This document shows, piece after piece, positions 57,601-64,000 of a DNA stretch of 64,000 nucleotides. Every line of letters begins with the position of its first letter. Position 1 is the stretch's first letter. Location: contig NC_087256.1 in NCBI RefSeq assembly GCF_037042905.1, forward strand, positions 27,603,501 to 27,667,500, read 5' to 3'. The notes under the pieces are model-generated. The model did no database searches, was not told where the DNA came from, and saw nothing but the letters and a program-made list of their open reading frames with translations. Source of the stretch: Lytechinus pictus (taxonomy: Eukaryota > Echinodermata > Echinoidea > Temnopleuroida > Toxopneustidae). The translations under genes and the position numbers were made by a program.

Positions 57601-60600
57601 AAAAGTGTATTTCATAATAAAATGCTTGGCGCACTCGCCCATCACGGCGCTCAAGCTGCATGCAAGCTAAAATGCGCACTGCTCTTGCATATGAAAAAAA
57701 AAAACATTGAAACTTGTGTATATCTCACCCTGGCTTTTACAATATGATTGAAAAAAAAAAACAAGTTACCTGAAATTACATTGATCTAATAACCATATTT
57801 GTGTACGTTTTATGAAATAGAGACATATAGAGATGATTTTTCTCAATAAATTACGATTTTGTAAAAAATGAAAAATAAGAAAATTATTTTTATTTTATTT
57901 TTTAAAGAAAAAACGTACTGCCGTATTTTGGTTGCAAAAACGTACTAAATAAGGCTAAAACGTACTGGTTGGCAGGTCTGCCTACTCGTATATATGCAAA
58001 GGCAATGTGCAAAGGTGGTGACTCTCCTCAACAAAGGGCCTGCGTGTATCATGCTACCATAATGGATGGATGCACTGTAAAATAGCCCATGTCGAAACAG
58101 GAAATGTACAGTAACGCACGTTGCATGCTCCAGTCATCTGCGTAGAATGGACTCCAGCTCACTATCTTTGGTTCAACAGGCAGATGCTTAACTGACCGAG
58201 CCAGCTCGCTCCCAAACAACTCACACTTCAATACAGTTTTTTTTTTTTTAATAAATCATAATAATATTCCGCTTTTATGTAGCGCTTAATGCATCGAAAG
58301 TGCACTGATATACAGCCAAACCAGTTTTAGCAACCACTTTTTAACAGTGAAAACCAGACTTAAGTGACTACCAAAATTGTCTCCCATTCACAAGAAATGG
58401 ACGTTCTACAACCTGTCTATAAGGGCAATCTGTCTTCAGTGGCCACTTTTTCTGTTTCCTTTGAGTGGCCTTAATAGACATGTTTGACTGTATATATTAC
58501 ACCAGTCATCAGATCCTGGCTTGCCCTAGCCTTTAATCTAGGTTGAGGATGCAGTTATTGTCTTTACTGTTATGCTGAACGGTCCCAAATTATGGAATAG
58601 CTTACCAATTCACCTTCGATCATGTACTTCTGTTGAATCATTTAAAAGACATTTGAAAACATACTTATTTTTGTTCTAGTGTAATTTTAATATTGGAGAG
58701 CAATTTGTATAAAGCGCATAGAGCAATCTTAATTGATTATGCACTATATAAATACCAATTTATCATTTTTATTATTCATAATTTATGTTTGTACTCACCA
58801 TGCCCACTTTGATGAGAGAGATGCTGAGTTCTGAGTTGATTTCTTCGTAATCAAGCGAGGCCTGGATACGACGATGGCCATCCTTGGATGCACCTAGCGA
58901 CTTGATCTTACAAGGGACCAGGTTCCCCACGTCATACACGTCTCGAATGTTGGGAAGCTCCTGAAATGCAAAGGCGTTATTCAAGATGTGAAAAAGATGC
59001 AGACATCAAGCCTGATACTGCAGTTGATTCACAAACTTATGAAAATGGCGTACTCGATGCTGCATGTGCCCAAAGACTCCAACTCAAATCACAATAGAAT
59101 TAAATACATACTGGGTGAGGAATTTGAACTTTATAGAAATGCTGAATACAATTATTCAAATGGGTTGGTGATTGAATAACATATAAACATATAGTAATAC
59201 ATTCAAATCTTTAGCGTCCACCTGTGCAGAATGATCATCAGTCGACTAAGCTTGTCTAGTTTACAGAGGATGGACTCCCTTCAATTGCATTCCCATGGAA
59301 ACATGCTAATGGAACCTGTACATAAAGACTACCTGGGCCCCGTCTAACAAATAGACCGGGGGCTGGGAGAGTTTATTCAGCTGATAGGGTACGTAAGGTT
59401 TGATGATCCCATCACGTTGGCATGAAATCAGTGGTCAAGGAAATGTGAAACGCGTATTTATTCAAGATTTTCCCATTGTCTGCTCAAAATTCAAAAATAT
59501 GAAAATAATTGATGTTCATGAAAAATCAAAGATGGCCGACAAAATTGGGGTCCTCTGGGCCTTCTGTACAGGATATGACCCGGCAGCAACACATTTTCTT
59601 GACCACTGATATCATGCCAACATGTTGGGACCATCAAACTTTATGTACTCGATCAGCTGAATAAACTCTCCCAGCCCCATATCTAAAAGAGTTGCTGTTG
59701 GTCCAATCAACTTCAACCATATGGAAATCCATCTTTGTCATAATTTTCTCTACAGGAAATTTGCACATGTCCTTTGTAAAGAAAGAGAAGCACAATGAAG
59801 TTTCAAGAAAACAATGAATGTACATTGTATGAATATGCATCATACTAAAGAAAATATTTGAACAAACATGCATGTTAGATGTTAATGTTGCTTGCTTTCC
59901 ATAGTTGTGGTTGATAGGATTAATCGCAACTCTTTGTAAGATGGAGCCCTGGGGGTGTTTCACAAAGATTTGAGTATGACTTAGAGTCGCACTTAAATGC
60001 TGAGTTGCATGAGGTATAAAAGGCAGACCGCATTTGTCAGATCATGCCAATAGGACGGGCATTACTGTGTATTGATCAATGAGATTGCGCACTGCATATC
60101 ACATACACATTAACATTTAAGTGCGACTCCAAGTCATACTTTAATCTTTGTGAGACACCCCCTGGTCATTAAAAGATGACTTTGCTGATCTCCAATGGCC
60201 AGTCTTTGTATACAGGTTTCACTATACAAACACAAGAGAGTAAATGGCATGCTGTCAGTAATGTCAACGAATAATCTCAAATCTGCCTAATACCTGATCA
60301 TCAGCATTGGTTGATTCATTCAGGTCTTGAAGCTGCTGCGTGAAGTAGGATGAAATGTCTGTGATCTGAACAAACGCGGTCAGCCCGTTTGGAAGACTAA
60401 GAACAATTTCATATTCATGTATCTCCTGTATGACCGCTAGCACCAGCATGCCTTCCATCAGTGTCTGTAGAGAGGGAAAAACATAAATAATAATAATCTA
60501 GTTATTTACAAAGACAATAATTGTACATATTAAAAGGACAAGGGCACCCCAACGAAAAATTGATTTAAATAAAAAGAGAAAAATCAAACAAGCATAACAT

Positions 60601-63112
60601 TGCAAGTTTCCTCAAAATCAGATGTAAAATAAGAAAGTTATCATATTTTGAAGTAAAGCTTAATTTTTACAAAATAGTTATATGCACATCCTGGTCGGCA
60701 TGCAGATGAGGTGACTGATGACGTCACCCCCTCACTTTTTCATTTGTATTTTATTATATGTAATATGAAATATTCTAATTTTCTCCTCATTGTCCTGTGT
60801 GATCTCTGAACATGTAGTATTATCATTGTTTTAACATTTCATGGTTCAGTCAAGTTGGTCCTTATTGTCGCATCGGTAAAAATTGAAATATTGTAGAATT
60901 CAAATAAAAGACAAAAAGAAATAGTGAGGGATATCATCGACTCTCTCATTTGCATATTAAATGTTATAACTTTCTTATTTTGCATCTGATTTTGATGAAA
61001 GTTTAAGTGTTTTGTTTGTTTGATTTTATTCAAATCAACATTTTTCTGGGATGGACTTGACCTTTAAAGTGTTTTTACCATGGTCTTCGCATTCGGTCAG
61101 CCATTCCCGCACGCAATCCTCCACTCCCTAGTCCAGCCAGTCGCTAAATAAGGCTTACACAATGCTGGACAAGCTTTCAAAATTTAGATAAGTTGCTTGA
61201 TTGTGCAATTTTTTGAATAATTTTGTTCATACAAAAACGCTGCTTACTGGAGGAGGAATGCATGGGCTGTAATGTAAATGCTTTCTCCATAAATGGCATT
61301 CACTTCTGAACTTGGAACCTGGAAATTGATGATGACGAAAGTAATTTGGAGTATTATGGATTTCAACTCAACTGTGTGACCCCATAAGGTATAACAAATG
61401 CCAAACTCTCTCAATTGCATTATACTACCCAACATTCAATTCGGCTAACTTCAAAGTACAGAGAAAAGGTAAGCAAATGATCCAAATACATTTTGCTTAT
61501 TTGGCCTACCGAACAAGGTACCTCTGTGCTAGGTTTGGTGAATATGATATGGATTTCATTAAAATTGTGGAATGTCCCATAACCTGTTGTTGTATATGCA
61601 GCATTTATATAGCACTTAATGCAATGTTTCTAAGTGCTACGTACTACATGTATGACCCAGCTTTAGCACGGCTACCCTGATCTTAAGCATTCAAAGAATT
61701 CCTTCCTACCCATTTACTACTAAAGGGGTTTATTTATATTAACCCCTTTCCAAAAGACGGAAAGCCGCGGTTGGATTTGAGCCCCGAACCTTGCACTTCA
61801 AAGTCCAGAGACTTATCCACTTAGCAAAACACCTCTGCACCTCTTGTTGTCTACTGACCTTTGCTGTGAGTGGTTTAGGAACGACACCATCCCTTTCTGT
61901 TTCTCCTTCAAACTTTTCTTCCAAGGTTTGTTCTTCTGTCACTCCACCTTCACTCTTCTTTGTCTTTCTCTTTTTCTTCCCTTTACTGGGGGTCGCTTGC
62001 TCAGAGTCCTAGGGAAAAAGGATTTACATTATTTAACAAGAAGAGATAGTTATTATTTCTTGTAGAATCAATTAAGTATTAAAACTTTCGATGACTGAAA
62101 TGATTTGTTGGCTTCGAGATGACAAATTTGCTAAATATATTGGAAAAGAAAGATTGATCAGATGGCGAAGGGCAAACAGAGTGTGTAAGAATGGGAATGT
62201 GTTGAGGAGAGATATCGATCGTGTTTTGAGAAGGGCGTTTGAGTTCGAGGTGGCTGGTCAGAGGGAAAGGGGGGCAAGCAAAGAAGACATGGAAGAAGAA
62301 AATTGTAGAGGTAATAGGAGGATTGGGTTGAGGGAGGAGGATGTACCAAACAGCATGAAGTGGAGGGAGTGGGTGAAGGCGACCCCTGTGAGTGCGAGGT
62401 CACTCCAGCAAGCCACATGTAGATTTTCATGAAGGCAAAGGCTTGGTCCCACTGCACTTACGGATGCAGAGAGGATGTAAAACGGAAAAGAATCTTGCCT
62501 ATTTCGTCTATTGTCTGGAGCGGATGAAAACAGATGGGAACCCCACCCCAAAATTTTGCTTGTACACTGTATCTGTTATGATTACGTGTTGTGTCCGTCG
62601 GCCAGTGGGACCAGGCCTTAACAGAGTGTGTTATTAACTGAAGACAATCTTTCAGTCTAGAAAGAAGGGAATGTTCTTCATCTTCTTGATAGTTTCTAAA
62701 TTCTAATTAAATCAAAACAATTACAAGAAAATATGGAAAAATAGATAGGCATAAATTCTAATTAAATCACATCAATAACAAGAAAATATGGATAAATAGA
62801 TAGGCATTTCATGGATGTAAAGATGTGGAATGTGAAATTTCATGAACTTTTGGGGAAGGTTTTTTTTTTACCCCCCCCCCCCTCGTTTAACGGTTAACCC
62901 GTACAGCTCATTTATCAATAGCATTTAAACATTACACAAAATAAATGTGATGACTCAGGCCGAACCTAGTTCTACCACGAACATAAAATTACCTTAAACA
63001 AGACATCTTCCAGGCTACGTTTGGAACTAAGTTGAACAAAACTTTTCTTTTTGTCATCTGCTGATCTTGTGGTGCGTCTGGATACGGCACCTCTTGGAAA
63101 ATCCTCCTCCAT
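48431..63112 (-). CDS. PDCD11: PDCD11/RRP5 homologue, N-terminal third (11 exons)
   Basis: RRP5 is a nucleolar rRNA-processing factor; its S1 repeats bind pre-rRNA and its C-terminal HAT repeats act in 18S maturation. Eleven exons join into ~641 continuous codons: 63112-62993, 62008-61859, 60464-60294, 58960-58799, 57338-57036, 55964-55851, 54180-53968, 52617-52435, 50615-50469, 49918-49738, 48609-48431. Every junction has AG/GT borders; all are phase 0 except 10/11 (phase 1). The start MEEDFPRG matches the vertebrate ...EESFPRG start, and landmarks such as VLSLPNGLTAFVQITDI, ISSIEDHGY, HLADI and VKDFGCIVSFYNDVKG follow the known protein in order. About six S1 units are covered. The vertebrate protein is ~1,870 residues; the rest is not seen here. 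The introns are packed with MITEs and SINEs. Confidence 0.95.
48770..49053 (+). mobile_element. tRNA-derived SINE in PDCD11 intron 10
   Basis: The tRNA-like head has ATCTAGTGGTTATGACTC (A-box side) and GTGGGTTTGATTCC (B-box side), followed by the same GTTTTCCTTCAG and CAGCACTCAACC body words as the other copies. It is a dispersed repeat, not a tRNA gene. Confidence 0.75.
49302..49714. mobile_element. MITE with AGCCC(A/G)G(A/C)GCACACT ends beside exon 10
   Basis: The left TTAAGCCCGGAGCACACT and ATGCGATTTG are mirrored by CGCAGTGTGCGCTGGGCTTTA on the right. A TTA at both sides fits a 3-bp duplication. The right end is about 22 bases from the exon 10 donor. Confidence 0.75.
49738..49918 (-). 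CDS. PDCD11: PDCD11 exon 10 (S1 unit 6)
   Basis: 181 bases ending in phase 1. Codes VLLVEPSKRRVLLTHKKT and GCVVAVKDFGCIVSFYNDVK. Borders are CCCCAG and GTGAGA. A MITE ends only about 20 bases inside the following intron. Confidence 0.95.
49960..50300. repeat. GAT-rich minisatellite in PDCD11 intron 9
   Basis: Imperfect ~100-115-base units repeat the words GATGGTGAAGATGCAG, ACAACTGCATGGTA and GATGATGAAGAGG on the plus strand, grading into GAT/GGT microsatellite. The plus-strand acidic frame across it lies antisense to an intron and is probably not a gene. Confidence 0.6.
50469..50615 (-). CDS. PDCD11: PDCD11 exon 9 (S1 unit 5)
   Basis: 49 codons: GVIESVMPRGVAVKIQDRIH, GFVPRTHLADI and RFTVGSEIELR, the most conserved block of this region. 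Borders are TTGCAG and GTAAGT. Confidence 0.97.
50785..51003 (-). mobile_element. tRNA-derived SINE in PDCD11 intron 8
   Basis: Same family as 13095-13374, in the same orientation: CAGCACAGTGTGG, TTGCTGAAGGAAAACACGCC and the tRNA-like head near 50940-51003 (GATCCCACGACCCTC). Confidence 0.75.
51665..52388. mobile_element. Element with TTTTCGCGG-rich ends in PDCD11 intron 8
   Basis: The left end has TGTTATTTTCGCGGTATT and TTTTTCGCG; the right end has CCGCGAAAATTTCC and CCGCAAAAATTTCC, roughly inverted. The flanks are TACTGTAAA and TTTACATTA. The interior is unique and non-coding. The element class is uncertain. Confidence 0.5.
52435..52617 (-). CDS. PDCD11: PDCD11 exon 8 (end of S1 unit 4)
   Basis: 61 codons with SIGEKVRCRILNFNLFDRLA and IVSLRQSIL, then VKPGMLVT leading into unit 5. 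Borders are TTTTAG and GTAGGT. Confidence 0.95.
53606..53843. mobile_element. MITE with AAGG(G)CTC(C/G)ACA ends in PDCD11 intron 7
   Basis: The left AAGGCTCCACACTTAAC faces the right GCTAATGTCGAGCCCTT. GGTGGCCC words and their inverses repeat inside. No transposase is present. Same end type as 15498-15946. Confidence 0.65.
53968..54180 (-). CDS. PDCD11: PDCD11 exon 7 (end of S1 unit 3, start of unit 4)
   Basis: 71 codons: VTAVILYNCPTTKSIGLGLN closes unit 3; DIIEDALVVRVQEKENLIVQ opens unit 4. Borders are TCTTAG and GTAAGT. Confidence 0.9.
54972..55480. mobile_element. Foldback-type MITE, diverged, in PDCD11 intron 6
   Basis: The left arm carries AATAAAAAGAG and GAATTTCATCAAAATTGGAT; the right arm has the inverse words GATTTCGATCATATTTTC and ATGCCATAAG. 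A ATGACATCATC word lies between. It is related in layout to the TTAAAGG foldback family but its ends differ (GGGGTACTCCGGGC). Confidence 0.5.
55851..55964 (-). CDS. PDCD11: PDCD11 exon 6 (S1 unit 3)
   Basis: 38 codons with DIFGLYKGCVDPIHLKD and YEIGQK. Borders are TCCTAG and GTATGT. Confidence 0.9.
56344..56402. repeat. ATT microsatellite after a repeat tail
   Basis: GGCGCGATATAAG followed by about nine ATT units. This looks like the 3' tail of a SINE-like repeat in intron 5. Confidence 0.5.
56619..56909. mobile_element. Palindromic MITE, TCTTACAAAG family (copy 2)
   Basis: The left AAGGTACTGTCTTACAAAG and the right CTTTGTAAGACAGGACC are inverse. The middle words match the copy at 46716-46993. 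It lies in PDCD11 intron 5. Confidence 0.75.
57036..57338 (-). CDS. PDCD11: PDCD11 exon 5 (S1 unit 2, start of unit 3)
   Basis: 101 codons with GCISSIEDHGYTINLGIKGT, NAFLAKDDA, KAGKLVTCLVKAVKSNG and LIPGTRLDVMVTK. Borders are TTTCAG and GTGATT. Confidence 0.95.
57485..57980. mobile_element. MITE with CAGANCTGCCAA ends and 6-bp duplication
   Basis: It begins CAGAGCTGCCAA and ends TTGGCAGGTCTG; the 6 bases CCTACT flank both sides (57479-57484 and 57981-57986). It lies in PDCD11 intron 4. The ends resemble the nested element at 31647-33455, so both probably belong to one superfamily. Confidence 0.75.
58140..58320 (-). mobile_element. Probable SINE-like fragment in PDCD11 intron 4
   Basis: The minus strand shows a tRNA-like GAGCTGGCTCGGTCAGTTAA and TTGAACC pair, and the plus strand carries TTATGTAGCGCTTAATGC, a word shared with the SINE at 61590-61850. 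The limits are uncertain. Confidence 0.4.
58799..58960 (-). CDS. PDCD11: PDCD11 exon 4 (end of S1 unit 1, start of unit 2)
   Basis: 54 codons reading YDVGNLVPCKIKSLG, RRIQASLDYEEIN and LIKVGM. It matches the S1 1/2 boundary of the vertebrate protein. Borders are TTTCAG and GTGAGT. Confidence 0.95.
59333..59952. mobile_element. Palindromic MITE, TCTTACAAAG family (copy 3), interrupted
   Basis: The left end GGGCCCCGTCTAACAAATAG and the right end CTCTTTGTAAGATGGAGCCC belong to the 46716 family, but a second element (59358-59678) splits them after about 25 bases of the left end. It lies in PDCD11 intron 3. Confidence 0.65.
59358..59678. mobile_element. MITE nested in copy 3, GGGGCTGGGAGAG ends
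   Basis: It begins GGGGGCTGGGAGAGTTTATT and ends with the inverse AATAAACTCTCCCAGCCCC, with CAGCTGA on each inner side. The length is ~321 bp. It has no transposase. Confidence 0.75.
59951..60162. mobile_element. MITE with GGGGGTGTTTCACAAAGAT ends
   Basis: The left GGGGGTGTTTCACAAAGATT and GAGTCGCACTTAAATG are mirrored by CATTTAAGTGCGACTC and ATCTTTGTGAGACACCCCC. It directly follows the previous MITE. Confidence 0.8.
60294..60464 (-). CDS. PDCD11: PDCD11 exon 3 (S1 unit 1)
   Basis: 57 codons with EGMLVLAVIQEIHEYEIVLS and LPNGLTAFVQITDIS, the hallmark start of the first S1 fold. Borders are CTACAG and GTATTA. Confidence 0.95.
60530..61067. mobile_element. Foldback MITE, TTAAAGG family (copy 2)
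   Basis: The arms TTAAAAGGACAAGGGCACCC and GGGATGGACTTGACCTTTAA face each other. They share the AAGAAAGTTAT and TCAAAATCAGATGTAAAA words with 17291-17884. It lies in PDCD11 intron 2. Confidence 0.8.
61590..61850 (-). mobile_element. tRNA-derived SINE (second type) in PDCD11 intron 2
   Basis: The minus strand opens with an A-box-like GCTAAGTGGATAAG and a B-box-like GGGGCTCAAATCC, then a body ending in GCATTAAGTGCTATATAAAT. Its edge is a few bases from the exon 2 donor at 61858. Confidence 0.6.
61859..62008 (-). CDS. PDCD11: PDCD11 exon 2
   Basis: 50 codons, Lys/Glu-rich (SKGKKKRKTKKSEGG), the basic linker expected before the first S1 unit. Borders are CCCTAG and GTCAGT. Confidence 0.9.
62150..62385 (+). 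pseudogene. Dead LINE reverse-transcriptase C-terminal fragment
   Basis: The plus strand encodes a decayed copy of the C-terminal tail common in non-LTR retrotransposon polymerases: DRVLRRAFEFEVAGQRERG, then GLREEDVPN and MKWREWVKA. The usual Gly-Arg-Pro-Lys-Lys-Thr-Trp block is damaged. Only this piece remains, in PDCD11 intron 1, opposite to the gene. Confidence 0.65.
62993..63112 (-). CDS. PDCD11: PDCD11 exon 1 (coding part)
   Basis: 40 codons from the ATG at 63112, ending SLEDVLFK before GTAATT. The exon may extend upstream to an acceptor near 63168; the frame is open back to there, so a more upstream start cannot be excluded. The EEDFPRG motif supports this ATG. Confidence 0.85.
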
Positions 63113-63256
63113 CTTTGAATCGGTTGTCTCAAAATAATCACCCCGTCTATAGCTGTCCTTATTAAACCTTCAAAATAAAATTGAAGGCAAAAAATAGATT
63201 AGATGGCAAAAAGACTTTACTGCAGAGATTGATAGTTCTAGCCCACTCACACGTAT

Positions 63257-63287
63257 TGCGAGGTTAGTATGCTATACTAACCTCGCA
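63257..63287. repeat. Near-perfect hairpin palindrome
   Basis: Two 14-base arms, TGCGAGGTTAGTAT and its inverse, are separated by three bases. The outer bases ACACGT / ACGTGT are also loosely inverted. It lies upstream of PDCD11 exon 1, between that exon and a foldback MITE. Confidence 0.8.
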
Positions 63288-63326
63288 CTACGAACGTGTT
63301 TACGCAATGGATTTTAGAGTTTTCGT

Positions 63327-63937
63327 TTAAAGGTCAAGTCCACCTCAGAAAAATGTTGATTTGTATCAATAGAGCAAAATCAGACAAGTACAATGCTGAA
63401 AATTTCATCAAAATCGGATGTAAAATAAGAAAGTTATGACATTTCAAAGTTTCGCTTATTTTTAACAAAATAGTTATATGAACGAGCCAGTTACATCCAA
63501 ATGAGAGAGTCGATGATGTCACTCACTCACTATTTCTTTTGTTTTTTATTGTTTTAATTATACAATATTTCAATTTTTACGAATTTGATGATTAGGACCT
63601 CCTTGCCTGAAGCACAAAATGTTAAAATAATGGAATTCCACGTGTTCAGGACGGAATGAAACTTCATTTCAAATGACAATGACGAGAAAATCAAAATATT
63701 TCATATTTCATATAATAAAATACAAAAGAAATAGTGAGTGAGTGATGTCATCAGTTCCCTCATTTGCATACCAACCGAGATGTGCATATAACTGTTTTGT
63801 GAAATGAAGCGAAACTTTAAAATGTCATAACTTCCTTATTTTACATCCGATTTTGATGAAATTTTCAGTGTTATGCTTGTTGAATTTTTCTCTTTTTATT
63901 CAAATCAAGTTTTTGTTGGGGTGGACTTGTCCTTTAA
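63327..63937. mobile_element. Foldback MITE, TTAAAGG family (copy 3)
   Basis: The arms TTAAAGGTCAAGTCCACCTC and GGGGTGGACTTGTCCTTTAA are inverse. The interior has TGATGATGTCACTCACTCAC and its near-inverse. It lies upstream of PDCD11 exon 1, so if it is in the promoter or first intron it may matter for expression. Confidence 0.8.
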
Positions 63938-64000
63938 CATCGCTTCATAACGCGAATAATGTTAGCCGAAACTCATTCCGCTAAGTACTCACCAGGGCTT

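Overview
The window looks like nuclear DNA from an invertebrate deuterostome, most likely an echinoderm such as a sea urchin. It is AT-rich and intron-rich, carries repeated TACATGTA-type words, and is full of short inverted-repeat transposons and tRNA-derived SINEs. No bacterial, organellar or viral backbone is visible. The species call is an inference; no search was run.

All confident genes lie on the minus strand. From about 48.4 to 63.1 kb, eleven exons encode the first ~641 residues of PDCD11/RRP5, the large S1-repeat protein needed for 18S and 5.8S rRNA processing. Ten of the junctions are fully joined in frame. The gene is incomplete: the later S1 repeats and the C-terminal HAT repeats were not found in the window.

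Downstream on the same strand is a cluster of five BEN-domain loci. Locus E (41.6-44.2 kb) has a long Ala/Pro/Thr repeat region and one C-terminal BEN domain. Locus D (36.2-38.5 kb) has a coiled-coil ORF followed by a two-BEN ORF in another frame. Locus C (20.5-28.0 kb) is one giant exon of ~2,490 codons with a coiled coil, acidic repeats, an AT-hook-like motif, five BEN domains and a very long glutamate run. Loci B (9.0-11.4 kb) and A (5.0-7.3 kb) are paralogues with two intact BEN domains each, and each is followed by decayed copies of further BEN domains. BEN domains bind DNA or mediate protein contacts in chromatin repressors, so this is best read as a lineage-expanded array of nuclear, probably chromatin-associated proteins. 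Most BEN domains of A, B and C share extra cysteines (C-x3-C-x6-C near the C-terminal helix, plus Asn-Cys earlier), which sets them apart from D and E.

A, B, C and E begin at strong splice acceptors in phase 0, so each lacks a 5' exon in this annotation. The space between genes holds MITEs, a nested hAT-like insertion at 31.6-35.3 kb with perfect target-site duplications, SINEs, a dead LINE fragment, simple repeats and a few weak candidate exons. No rRNA, functional tRNA or CRISPR array was seen.
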